From Nitrososphaerota archaeon (GTDB lineage: Archaea > Thermoproteota > Nitrososphaeria > Nitrososphaerales > Nitrosopumilaceae), in NCBI GenBank assembly GCA_028867595.1, contig JAGWGB010000009.1:1-51603 (forward strand): a DNA stretch of 51,603 nt, written 5' to 3'. Position 1 is the stretch's first letter. Every line of letters starts with the position of its first letter. Shown here one piece after another: positions 33,099 to 40,820 of this stretch. The translations under genes were made by a program, and so were the position numbers. Below the pieces are notes generated by a model. The model had not been told where the DNA came from and ran no database searches. It worked only from the letters and a program-made list of their open reading frames with translations.

Positions 33099-34421
33099 AT
33101 GTCACGCACTTCTCCACGTGTTGCTTACAAGGAAGTACTTTCTATGCTCAAGACACATAACCAATGGTTTGCAGATTCGATTCCGCTAATTGCAAGCGAG
33201 AATATCCCAAGTCCGGCAGTTAGAGAAGCAACTATTTCGGACTTTGCAAATAGATATGCGGAAGGTTGGCCCGGAGAACGGGTGTATGCGGGATGCATCT
33301 ACATTGACAAGGTGGAGTTCAAGTGTATGGAACTTGCCCAAAAGCTATTCAAGGCAGAGTTTGTGGATGTAAGGCCAATTTCGGGTGTTGTCGCTAACTT
33401 GGCAATCTATTCTGCATTTACCAATCCAGGTGATGTAATGCTTGCACCGTCTATTCCCTCAGGTGGGCACATATCACATGGTAAAAAAGAACATGCTGGC
33501 ACGGCAGGACTTGTACATGGATTAGACATAGAGTTCTATCCATTTGATGCAGAAGAAATGTCAATTGATGTGGATAAGACAAAGCAGAAGGTGCAGGAAC
33601 TAGAAAAGGCAGGCAGGATTCCAAAACTTGCAATGTTTGGAGGTTCGGTCTTTTTGTTCCCTCATCCAGTAAAGGAACTTGCTGATTTTCTGAAAAGTTA
33701 CAAGATGTTTGTAAATTATGACGGTGCCCATGTGGCAGGACTTATTGCAGGAGGTCAATTCCAAGATCCGCTCAGGGAAGGTGCTGATGCAATGACTATG
33801 AGTACTCATAAGACTTTGTTTGGTCCTCAGGGAGGGATGATCTGTTCATTTAACAAGTATGGGGATGAGATCAAAAGGGCAACATTTCCAGGTATGACAA
33901 GCAATCACCATTTGCATCACATGGCAGGAAAGGCCATTGCATTTGCAGAAATGTTGGAATTTGGCAAAAAGTATGCAGTGCAAGTAGTCAAGAATGCAAA
34001 AGCTTTAGCAGAAGATCTAAGCTCAGCAGGTTTTACAGTGCTTGGTGAAAAACGAGGATTTACAAAATCACATCAAATTGTAGTAAATGTTCTTTCATTT
34101 GGTGATGGGGGAACAATTGAGGCTGATCTAGAAAAGGCAAACATTATCGTAAACAGACAGCTTATTCCAGGAGACATCAAGGCTGGACGTAACTACTTCC
34201 ATCCAGGTGGCATGCGACTTGGAGTTTCTGAATTAACAAGACTTGGAATGAAAGAATCGGAAATGAAACAAGTTGCAGAGTTTATCAAGAGTGTAGTGGT
34301 AGATAAAAAAGACAAGAAAAAAATTGCAAAAGAGGTAAAACATTTCAGGAAGAAATTCCAAAAGGTCCGCTATTGCTTTGAAAGCAAGATGGGCGGATAT
34401 GATTATGTCAAGCTTCGTTAG
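33099..34421 (+). CDS. glyA: Serine hydroxymethyltransferase
   Basis: 440 residues. The fold-type I PLP enzyme features are visible: LIASENIPSPAVREA near the N-terminus, YAEGWPGERVYAGC, the cofactor Asp/His region VNYDGAHVAGLIAGGQF, and the Schiff-base Lys in MSTHKTLFGPQGG (about residue 237). The enzyme converts serine and a pterin or folate carrier to glycine and a one-carbon unit. The C-terminal tail (about 405-440; EVKHFRKKFQKVRYCFESK) is basic. It overlaps the convergent DP2 stop by TTAG. Confidence 0.95.
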   Translation: MSRTSPRVAYKEVLSMLKTHNQWFADSIPLIASENIPSPAVREATISDFANRYAEGWPGERVYAGCIYIDKVEFKCMELAQKLFKAEFVDVRPISGVVANLAIYSAFTNPGDVMLAPSIPSGGHISHGKKEHAGTAGLVHGLDIEFYPFDAEEMSIDVDKTKQKVQELEKAGRIPKLAMFGGSVFLFPHPVKELADFLKSYKMFVNYDGAHVAGLIAGGQFQDPLREGADAMTMSTHKTLFGPQGGMICSFNKYGDEIKRATFPGMTSNHHLHHMAGKAIAFAEMLEFGKKYAVQVVKNAKALAEDLSSAGFTVLGEKRGFTKSHQIVVNVLSFGDGGTIEADLEKANIIVNRQLIPGDIKAGRNYFHPGGMRLGVSELTRLGMKESEMKQVAEFIKSVVVDKKDKKKIAKEVKHFRKKFQKVRYCFESKMGGYDYVKLR

Positions 34422-37400
34422 GCATAATCTGTAAGCAATGCCTGACTACCATCTTCTTTGCCAAATACAAGTTCAAGCTCATCTAGTAAAGAGAGAACTC
34501 TACCTTTCAGGTATGGTTCAATCCTGTACTTGCCAAGCATTCTTCTTGCCAGTTTGAGATATTTCTGGACAGATGGTCTTGTCATTGTTTGAATTAGCTT
34601 GTTTTGGCATTCTAGACATTTTCCTGCTAGTGGAACGCGCCTATAGCTTGCACCGCATGATGTACACCTAAACGACTGGCCAGAATATGCCCTTAGGTTT
34701 CCCATAATGTCAGGCAAGAGATGCGTAGTCATAACCATAGATACTACCTCACTTGGATCTACTGCGTTGATTATGTCAGCAGTTCTAATTTGCATGTCAA
34801 GTTTTTCAAGAACTGATCCCAATGTAGAATACGCACTGCGAGATTTTGATGTAGTAAGAGTGCTAGTGCTATGTGTAAATCCATAACCGTAGAATTGCTT
34901 TTCAGTCTCCAGCCTTGATTTTAGAATTTCAACTCCTTTAATCTCACTTGCCTTTTCTTTTTGTATCGTAGCTTGGAAAAATGACAAAGGGTAACTGGTT
35001 ACCAATTCAAAGTTGTGGGCTTGTCTTTGGACCTCTTGTGGTATAACAATTGGCTGTACAAGTAATGGTGCATCCATCAGCCCACCAATTCTGTCAGACA
35101 GGAATAGTCTTGAAAAATTGAGCAAGCTGTCCATCAGTAGCATGATCGAGTCTGCATCACCGTCTGCATCTCTTCTTTTTGCCGAGTGCCATACTGCAGT
35201 ACCAAGACAGACTTGGGTGTCTGTATATCCAATTATCCTTCCTACAATGCCAACAGAAGTGTGTGGCGCAAGGCCAATAATTAGATGGCCAACTAGGTTA
35301 TCCGTATTTTTTACGTTATAGTATGGAGGATGGCCAAATAATTTTGCAAGTTCTTTATCAAGATACTGACAAACAAGTACAAGACTGTCACCGCATTCTT
35401 TTGGAATGATAACATCTTGGGTTTTTAGCTCAACTAGCTGATCTTGGTTTTCAAGTGGCTTGCCGTTTATGTCATGTGTATATCCAAGTTCGACAAGCTT
35501 TTCAGGTGTTGTACCAATCCAAGAAGGCTTGAAATGAGAAAGGGGTGCATTGGTTGCATCAAATCTAATAGTGCCGTCTTTGAATACATTGAGGTTCAAG
35601 CTTTGTCGTATGAGTCCTTTCTCCATTGGTTCGGGGACTCTATCTTGGTTGATTAGCTCCTTTACTCCCTTGAATGGTTCTTGGGCACGAATACCTGTTC
35701 TTTCCTGAGCAGAATAGAGTAGTTCTTTGAGAGGAAATGCACGATATGAATGAGCAAATGCTTTGACCTTACATTTGGGACAGCGTGATTCTTCTAGTTC
35801 ACTACGGCATTTTGGGCAGATAAATATCGTGACAGTTTTTGTTTTGCACCGTGGGCACACTATACTAATTGAGGGCAGATTGCAGTTTTTGCACGTCCTG
35901 TTGTTGATGTTACAGTAAAAGTTTGGCTGTTTTGATGCCTTGAGAAGGTCACGAGACGCGCCTCCCTTACTTCCCACAGGAAATAGTGTGTGCACTGGTG
36001 GCTTCATCTTTCGGAGTGCTGCTTTTTCAGGTCTACCAACTCTTACACCTATAGCAGTAGAAAACTTGGGCATTATCTTGATTCCAGATGATATTGAGAT
36101 TATCTCTGGAACAGACATCGTCTTGTCAAGTTGGATAGGTTTTCTAAAAAGCAGGTGGAAGAAAATTTTTGCTTCTGTGTCTTTTAGCATGATTGTACCA
36201 TCTACTAACTCGTGTGGGACGCCAAGTTTTTCCAGAATTTCTTTTGTAGTTACGGGATAAACTACAAGTTCAGATTCTTGCTTGATTGGGATAAGGAGTT
36301 TTTCTAGCTCGTCTGCAGTTATTTGGTCCCAATAGTATAGATAATGTGGATGAAGGCCTATTCCAAAATTAAGCGATATTCTAAATGCTTCCTCAAGATC
36401 AGGTATTTTATCCGTATAACTTAGCAGCTCAAGATCACTTGGCTCATATTTTGCAACCTTTTCCTTTAGCTCCTCAATCCAGAACTCTTCTACATACCCA
36501 GTGGGTACAAGTTCGGCATTGTTCTCAAGAAAATCACCATAGCTTATGAGAATGTCTCCAAGATGCAGAATTTTTTCAATGTGTGGCTTTAGATGAATTC
36601 CATGTGCAGTATCTCGTATCTTAACCACATTTCCGTTATCTAACCTGACAATTGGAGTATCAATCGAGTCAACAAATGCAATGGTTGCAGCTTTTCCCGG
36701 TATATCGAGTTTGATTTGGGTGCCTACTGCTATTACATGATCTAAAATCTCTGCAACAACTGGATGTATTCCAATAGATGCAAAGCCTGTATTGCATGCG
36801 CGCCCATATCGGAGCCTGAATCCACCGAGTTTTTTTGGCATTGAGAGAACTGACCTGCCTGTAATTACTTCCCTCATCCTATGGGCTGCTGCATCCTCAT
36901 CTCCTGTCTGAATAGCACCTTTTAGGTCCTTGAGCCATTCCCAGCCATCTAGCTTGAACAAATCAATCAGTTTTAGCAGCTTGCGGGATCTGCCAATGAG
37001 ACCATCATTGAGTACACGAAGTGCCCCGCCCCTGACTCGGTTTGTGCTTATTCTTGTCATGTTTCTATGGCTTACAATCTCAACTAGGTCGGTATCTATG
37101 CCGTCAAGCTCAACTGCTAGATTAGAAATGACTGTGACCACATCTTCGTCTGGAACATGGAACTGAAAGCTTCCTACCTCCCTTTCATACAGACGTAATT
37201 CTTCTACAAATCGACCTGTTTCATCATCGTAAGAGTTTGCCTTGTACGTGCCAAGTCCGGCAATCTTGCGCACATGGTCTGCAATAAGCATTGTAGATGC
37301 GGCTTCAGTTCCTCCTGCGGAGCGTATTGGTCCTGCAAATGAGACAGAGAGATATTCAGAGCCGTCTGCATTCTTCTTTATCTTAACCTCACTTATTCCC

Positions 37401-37792
37401 TGAAGCGGCGCTATGGTTACACCTTCTGTAACTATTGCCAGCCCGACACGTACAGCCAGATCAAGTTTTTCTTGAAGCGTTGTATCAGGGCCTGAATACT
37501 TGCCTTGTGCTATCTCTTCTGCTAGTTTGAGTGCTGCAAGCTCCTTTGTTGTTGTCTGAATGAGTTTTCTGAGGTTTTCTGTGACATCGATATCGTGCAT
37601 TTTTGATACACGATCAGATAGGTCAAATGCTATCTTGGGCTCCACCATCCCGGAAGAATCACAAAGGGTAGATTTGGCAGCTGCTGCCTTTTCAAAGACA
37701 ATAAAGACCTCATTGGATATTGTTTTGTAATAATCAAAATATGACTCTGGCATTGGGACCTCTTTGAGTCTCAATGCTACGTTTTCAGACAT
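34418..37792 (-). CDS. polC: DNA polymerase D large subunit (DP2)
   Basis: 1124 residues, full length and without an intein. The two-barrel catalytic core carries the invariant acidic motif AKRRDADGDADSIML (about residues 868-882). A Cys-rich zinc region (about 630-675; CNINNRTCKNC, IVCPRCK, FICPKCRSELEESRCPKCK) and a C-terminal zinc site (RCTSCGA...KCLECQ, about 1040-1062) are intact. The very C-terminus would carry a PCNA- and DP1-contact region. PolD is the replicative polymerase of most archaea outside Crenarchaeota. The gene begins one base after GGGP synthase and lies about 3 kb from the origin region. Confidence 0.97.
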   Translation of the reverse strand: MSENVALRLKEVPMPESYFDYYKTISNEVFIVFEKAAAAKSTLCDSSGMVEPKIAFDLSDRVSKMHDIDVTENLRKLIQTTTKELAALKLAEEIAQGKYSGPDTTLQEKLDLAVRVGLAIVTEGVTIAPLQGISEVKIKKNADGSEYLSVSFAGPIRSAGGTEAASTMLIADHVRKIAGLGTYKANSYDDETGRFVEELRLYEREVGSFQFHVPDEDVVTVISNLAVELDGIDTDLVEIVSHRNMTRISTNRVRGGALRVLNDGLIGRSRKLLKLIDLFKLDGWEWLKDLKGAIQTGDEDAAAHRMREVITGRSVLSMPKKLGGFRLRYGRACNTGFASIGIHPVVAEILDHVIAVGTQIKLDIPGKAATIAFVDSIDTPIVRLDNGNVVKIRDTAHGIHLKPHIEKILHLGDILISYGDFLENNAELVPTGYVEEFWIEELKEKVAKYEPSDLELLSYTDKIPDLEEAFRISLNFGIGLHPHYLYYWDQITADELEKLLIPIKQESELVVYPVTTKEILEKLGVPHELVDGTIMLKDTEAKIFFHLLFRKPIQLDKTMSVPEIISISSGIKIMPKFSTAIGVRVGRPEKAALRKMKPPVHTLFPVGSKGGASRDLLKASKQPNFYCNINNRTCKNCNLPSISIVCPRCKTKTVTIFICPKCRSELEESRCPKCKVKAFAHSYRAFPLKELLYSAQERTGIRAQEPFKGVKELINQDRVPEPMEKGLIRQSLNLNVFKDGTIRFDATNAPLSHFKPSWIGTTPEKLVELGYTHDINGKPLENQDQLVELKTQDVIIPKECGDSLVLVCQYLDKELAKLFGHPPYYNVKNTDNLVGHLIIGLAPHTSVGIVGRIIGYTDTQVCLGTAVWHSAKRRDADGDADSIMLLMDSLLNFSRLFLSDRIGGLMDAPLLVQPIVIPQEVQRQAHNFELVTSYPLSFFQATIQKEKASEIKGVEILKSRLETEKQFYGYGFTHSTSTLTTSKSRSAYSTLGSVLEKLDMQIRTADIINAVDPSEVVSMVMTTHLLPDIMGNLRAYSGQSFRCTSCGASYRRVPLAGKCLECQNKLIQTMTRPSVQKYLKLARRMLGKYRIEPYLKGRVLSLLDELELVFGKEDGSQALLTDYA

Positions 37793-37793
37793 G

Positions 37794-38543
37794 TTACTTC
37801 CTTACGGACTGGATGGTTTTTACGATATCGGCTATGGTTTTGAAACTTCCACCTTTTTCTATAAAGGTGCCAATCACTATGGCGTCTGCACCTGCCTTTA
37901 CAATTGCAGCGGCAGTCTGGGCATTCTTAATTCCACCACCTACTATGAGAAATCCCTTGAAGAGTTTCCGAACGGCTGCCACCATCTCTGGCCTGACATT
38001 TGATTTTGCGCCAGAGCCTGCTTCAAGATATACAAACCTCATTCCCATAAACTGTGCAGACAAGGCATACATTGCAGCCAAACTTGGCTTGTCAAAGGGT
38101 ATGGTTCTTGCAGAACCGACATGCCATACTGTTGTTCCTTCACCAATTATGATATAGGCTGTGGGTAGTGGCTCCAGTCTAAATTTAAGTACGTTTGGGG
38201 CTCCCAATGCCTGAGCTTGAGAGATGAAATATGGATTGTCAGAGTTCAAAAGTGAACTAAATAATATCGCATCCGCCCCAGGAACAACACCTGTAACATT
38301 TCCTGGAAAGAGAATTACGGGGATCTTGACAGATTTTTTGATATCTTTTACTGTATCTGCCATGGTCATTTGATCTGTTGCAGACGAGCCGCCAACTAGT
38401 ATGACTGAGGCACCATTTTTTTCGGCTTCTTTTGCAAGTGTTGATGCAGATTGAGTTCCGTTGTTTTCTGAATCAATTAATACGAAAAGTAATGCTCCTT
38501 TGTTCTTTCTTGAGGTCGTAAGATAATTTTCTACATTTTGCAT
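37794..38543 (-). CDS. Geranylgeranylglyceryl phosphate synthase
   Basis: 249 residues of TIM-barrel fold. Motifs include VLIDSENNGTQSASTLAKEA, the substrate-binding SATDQMT, VILFPGNVTGVVPGADAILFSSLLNSD, the PLPTAYIIIGEG strand, YLEAGSGA, and VGGGIKNAQTAAAIVKAGADAIVIGT at the phosphate site. The enzyme joins geranylgeranyl diphosphate to sn-glycerol 1-phosphate, the first step of archaeal ether lipid synthesis. Archaeal GGGPS gene next to DP2 in one transcript is a notable pairing here. TATA-like sequence TAGCTATAAACC is upstream on the reverse strand, although close to the ATG. Confidence 0.93.
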   Translation of the reverse strand: MQNVENYLTTSRKNKGALLFVLIDSENNGTQSASTLAKEAEKNGASVILVGGSSATDQMTMADTVKDIKKSVKIPVILFPGNVTGVVPGADAILFSSLLNSDNPYFISQAQALGAPNVLKFRLEPLPTAYIIIGEGTTVWHVGSARTIPFDKPSLAAMYALSAQFMGMRFVYLEAGSGAKSNVRPEMVAAVRKLFKGFLIVGGGIKNAQTAAAIVKAGADAIVIGTFIEKGGSFKTIADIVKTIQSVRK

Positions 38544-38577
38544 ATGACTGGTTTATAGCTATTCGTTAAAAGTTTAA

Positions 38578-38970
38578 TTGAATCAAGCTATACAAATCTG
38601 TATAGCTTTGAGCAACCTTCCAGAAGATAATTTGAATAATATAATAAGGCAAATTATAAAAAAATCATTATTTACAGAGCGCCAAATTGAAATTATTTTA
38701 AAAAGGCGGAACCTAATGGAGCGCCAGTTTAGCATAAGCAAAGGGGCTTTCTACAGACAAGTTAGTCAGTGTCAGGAAAAGTTTGAGGCCTTGTGTTACT
38801 CATGGATATTACTCAAGGCCATAGGAGTCATTCGTGAAGAGGATATTGATGTGATAAATCGTCTCTCAGAGCAGGTTTCTGTGATAAAAAACAGTGATGT
38901 TTTCCCCGAACGCGAGGAACAAGTCGTGACTGTGATACAAGAGCTACTAAAACGAATGTCTAAACTGTGA
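38578..38970 (+). CDS. Putative small DNA-binding regulator
   Basis: 130 residues from TTG 38578, or 120 from TTG 38608. The middle (SLFTERQIEIILKRRNL, then SISKGAFYRQVSQCQEKFEALCYS) resembles a helix-turn-helix with a following dimerisation helix; the C-terminus is another amphipathic helix. Similar small proteins seem common in thaumarchaea, but I cannot name a family. A perfect 9-bp inverted repeat at 38585-38608 lies within the first codons of the long form and just before the second TTG, so the later start with the repeat as operator is attractive. It diverges from GGGP synthase. Confidence 0.65.
   Translation: MNQAIQICIALSNLPEDNLNNIIRQIIKKSLFTERQIEIILKRRNLMERQFSISKGAFYRQVSQCQEKFEALCYSWILLKAIGVIREEDIDVINRLSEQVSVIKNSDVFPEREEQVVTVIQELLKRMSKL
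38585..38608. promoter_or_regulatory. Perfect inverted repeat, candidate operator
   Basis: AAGCTATAC (38585-38593), a six-base spacer AAATCT, and GTATAGCTT (38600-38608) form a perfect 9-bp dyad in the divergent region between GGGP synthase and a putative small regulator. The dyad size fits a dimeric HTH protein; autoregulation is a guess. Confidence 0.45.
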
Positions 38971-39040
38971 TTTTCCGTGATTAGGCGTGCTTTGCATGGG
39001 CAATTCGTGATAAAATGTGTTCGTGATTGATGTGTATTGT

Positions 39041-39055
39041 GTAAAATTATTTTAC
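39041..39055. promoter_or_regulatory. GTAAAATTATTTTAC palindrome
   Basis: A perfect 7-bp dyad around a central T, 39 bases before the likely start of the membrane-tethered winged-helix gene. Its AT-rich core could serve as TATA box, operator or both. Three CGTGAT repeats (38976, 39006, 39022) lie just upstream. Confidence 0.45.
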
Positions 39056-39093
39056 TCAAACATGATAAATCACATTGGTAATGTTATGTAGTG

Positions 39094-39645
39094 ATGTTAG
39101 TAGACATTGATGTAGGGATGATTCTAGGTGTGATAGCGTCATTTGTGATTGGCCTTGCAAGCATAATTGTCTATAACAAGATCAAGCCACGCCTAGGTTC
39201 ACAGACAAATGAATTAAAAATTTTGGTAGAACGTGTACAATATTATGAAAATCTACTAATTGATATGAAAATTAGGCTAGATTCATTAGAATTAGTTAAA
39301 GAATCTGAAGAACCTATCCAGGCACAAATTCCAAAGCCAAAGGAGCAGAAATACGAGCCAGAGGTAGTAGCTGAGGTAAAAGAAGAGAAGGTTAAGGAGC
39401 GAACACATAACATGAATTTTGGAAGTGCGACAGAGTATGTGTTGAGATTAATCACAGAAAAGCCTATGACATCACGTGACATACAGGTCACAATAGGAAG
39501 AACCCGAGAGCACACATCACGGATGATGAAAAAGTTGTTTGAAGAAGGTCTGGTCGAACGAAATATGCAGACAAAGCCATTTACTTACAAGATTACAGAA
39601 AAAGGCCTTACCAGGATAGGGGTTCTAAAGGCTCCAACAACATGA
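39094..39645 (+). CDS. Membrane-tethered winged-helix regulator
   Basis: 183 residues from ATG 39094 (GTG 39091 adds one). One N-terminal membrane helix (MILGVIASFVIGLASIIVY, about 9-27) is followed by a coiled coil (about 38-65), a Pro/Glu/Lys linker (66-108) and a C-terminal winged helix (ATEYVLRLITEKPMTSRDI, recognition helix RTREHTSRMMKKLFEEG, wing FTYKITEKG). The anchor would place the DNA-binding domain at the inner membrane face. There is no extracellular sensor domain. A palindrome and CGTGAT repeats upstream suggest autoregulation, which is inference. Confidence 0.78.
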   Translation: MLVDIDVGMILGVIASFVIGLASIIVYNKIKPRLGSQTNELKILVERVQYYENLLIDMKIRLDSLELVKESEEPIQAQIPKPKEQKYEPEVVAEVKEEKVKERTHNMNFGSATEYVLRLITEKPMTSRDIQVTIGRTREHTSRMMKKLFEEGLVERNMQTKPFTYKITEKGLTRIGVLKAPTT

Positions 39646-39833
39646 TGGTTGACCAAGTCCATTGAAATCAATTCATAGTTTCCAATGCACTTGATCTTTG
39701 GTTTTTTAGTTATTTTTCTGGTTGTTAGATGATTTGTCAGGTCAATTTTCCCTCCAAAATAAGAAAAATTAGCATAAATTATTAATTCTTTTTTATAATA
39801 AAATCTTAAATTCATGAATTTATAATACGAAGC

Positions 39834-39989
39834 ATGTCAGAGACAGAACAGCTCATAAAAATAACATCTGCCGGTACAATATCAATTCCCAAGGACTTTA
39901 GAAGGTATCTAGACCTACAAAAAGGAGATTATGTTAAGGTCCTAGTTGAAGGGGATCGTTTAGTGATTAAAAAGGCAATAATTTCCTAA
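39834..39989 (+). CDS. AbrB/SpoVT-like swapped-hairpin DNA-binding protein
   Basis: 51 residues: MSETEQLIKITSAGTISIP, then KDFRRYLDLQKGDYVKVLVEGDRL. The pattern K-T-G-x-I-x-I-P-K-x-R-x-L-x-L-x-x-G-D is that of AbrB/MazE transcription factors, which dimerise to form a swapped-hairpin barrel. It stands alone, without a toxin gene beside it, so a simple regulator is likelier than an antitoxin. A TATA-like TTTTTTATAATAAAA (39787-39801) lies upstream. Its stop overlaps the next, convergent gene by CTAA (39986-39989). Confidence 0.8.
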   Translation: MSETEQLIKITSAGTISIPKDFRRYLDLQKGDYVKVLVEGDRLVIKKAIIS

Positions 39990-40381
39990 GTTGTGTTTCT
40001 TTCTCTTTGGGCTAGCTTGAGAATCTGGTAGTTCCATTCTTTGCCCTTTCTCTCCCTACCTACCTTGCCTTTAAGGGCAAATCTAGAGAGATATGTTGAG
40101 ATTATGCTTAGTTTGATGGGTTCTTCGTATTCATCCTCATATTTTTCAAGGATCATGTTAGAGGTGAACTTTCCTAATGGATAGTATTTGTCTACTATGC
40201 CCCAGATCTTGGCCCCAATAGAATCTAATTGTGCCGATTCTTCAGGCTCTTCAATATTCATCAAATCCATTAATTCGAATATCTTTAGCATCTTGTCACG
40301 GGTAACATTGCCTTCCAGGCTAAAGTTGTATTTGGCACCATCCGTATCTTCCAAGTCTATTCGTATTCGTTTTCGGGCCAT
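39986..40381 (-). CDS. Conserved small protein beside the origin
   Basis: 131 residues from ATG 40381 (MARKRIRIDLEDTDGAKYNF; the longer frame from 40423 adds 14 unlikely residues). A beta-rich start is followed by helices (NVTRDKMLKIFELMDLM) and a segment resembling a winged helix (FTSNMILEKYEDEYEEPIKLSIISTYLSRFALKGKVGRER split over two elements). The C-terminus is basic. Location next to oriC and cdc6, transcribed away from them, hints at a DNA-related role, but I know no function for the family. Confidence 0.72.
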   Translation of the reverse strand: MARKRIRIDLEDTDGAKYNFSLEGNVTRDKMLKIFELMDLMNIEEPEESAQLDSIGAKIWGIVDKYYPLGKFTSNMILEKYEDEYEEPIKLSIISTYLSRFALKGKVGRERKGKEWNYQILKLAQRERNTT

Positions 40382-40540
40382 TGTGATCGATCCGGTTAAC
40401 ACCTTAACACTTGAACAGATCAAAGAAGAATTGTTAACAAGTGGGTTTGTTAACGTTCACTGCGTAACTCACGAACAGCCCTATTCCCAACCTTAACAGT
40501 CTAGGTTGGATTTCAGGTCTGCCCATGCCTAAAATCATGC

Positions 40541-40561
40541 CTGGAGTGGAAATTAAGGGGT
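40541..40561 (+). repeat. Origin recognition box ORB1
   Basis: 21-bp copy with the core GAGTGGAAATTAAGGGG. It differs from ORB2 at two positions, has the same orientation, and lies 61 bases from it start to start. Confidence 0.75.
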
Positions 40562-40601
40562 ATCCTGGGCATATTAACAATGTTAAGAGCCAAATTCACG
40601 C

Positions 40602-40622
40602 CTAGAGTGGAAATAAAGGGGT
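40602..40622 (+). repeat. Origin recognition box ORB2
   Basis: 21-bp copy with the core GAGTGGAAATAAAGGGG, the closest of the three to the published archaeal ORB pattern as I remember it. Confidence 0.75.
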
Positions 40623-40695
40623 CATTTTCGGCCTTTTCCTGCTCCAAGTTAACATTATGTTCACTAGTTGTTAACTTCAACTTAGGAAGACCCAC

Positions 40696-40716
40696 ACACC
40701 TTTCCTTCCACTCTAG
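40696..40716 (-). repeat. Origin recognition box ORB3, inverted
   Basis: Reverse-strand copy with core GAGTGGAAGGAAAGGTG; it faces ORB1 and ORB2 and borders the AT-rich tract. The G-string is interrupted by T. Confidence 0.7.
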
Positions 40717-40717
40717 C

Positions 40718-40770
40718 TTTTTTTAAAAAATTTTTTTTAAGAAAATAAAAATAATTAATGATATACTAAA
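40718..40770. other. AT-rich duplex-unwinding candidate
   Basis: A run of T and A (TTTTTTTAAAAAATTTTTTT-like) continuing into AAAATAAAAATAATTAATG, with only a few G or C in about 50 bases, between ORB3 and cdc6. Confidence 0.55.
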
Positions 40771-40820
40771 TTTGAATTAGTTATTCTGTTCTAATCTGAT
40801 TAGTATGGTAGAGTCCATAT

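Larger units (their letters stand above)
40395..40800. other. Candidate replication origin (oriC)
   Basis: This gap between a small gene and cdc6 holds three copies of a 21-bp motif: CTGGAGTGGAAATTAAGGGGT (40541-40561), CTAGAGTGGAAATAAAGGGGT (40602-40622) and, inverted, CTAGAGTGGAAGGAAAGGTGT (40696-40716). This matches the archaeal origin recognition box: a dyad-like core with TGGAAA followed by a G-string. An AT-only tract (about 40718-40770) next to the inverted copy suits a duplex-unwinding element. GTTAAC occurs five times (40395, 40433, 40449, 40648, 40670). Cdc6 starts directly to the right. Confidence 0.8.

Noticed and set aside
39585-39815. 76-codon reverse ORF running from the gap into the membrane-tethered winged-helix gene
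   Set aside because: Its C-terminal part is antisense to a solid winged-helix domain and the gap part has no motif or promoter I can defend. It might be chance; I left it out.
39834-39989. AbrB-like gene considered as an antitoxin of a toxin-antitoxin pair
   Set aside because: No VapC/MazF-like toxin gene lies beside it; the neighbours are a winged-helix protein and an unrelated conserved protein.
40395-40800. Origin repeats considered as a CRISPR array
   Set aside because: There are only three copies, with unequal spacing and mixed orientation, and the motif matches origin recognition boxes next to cdc6.
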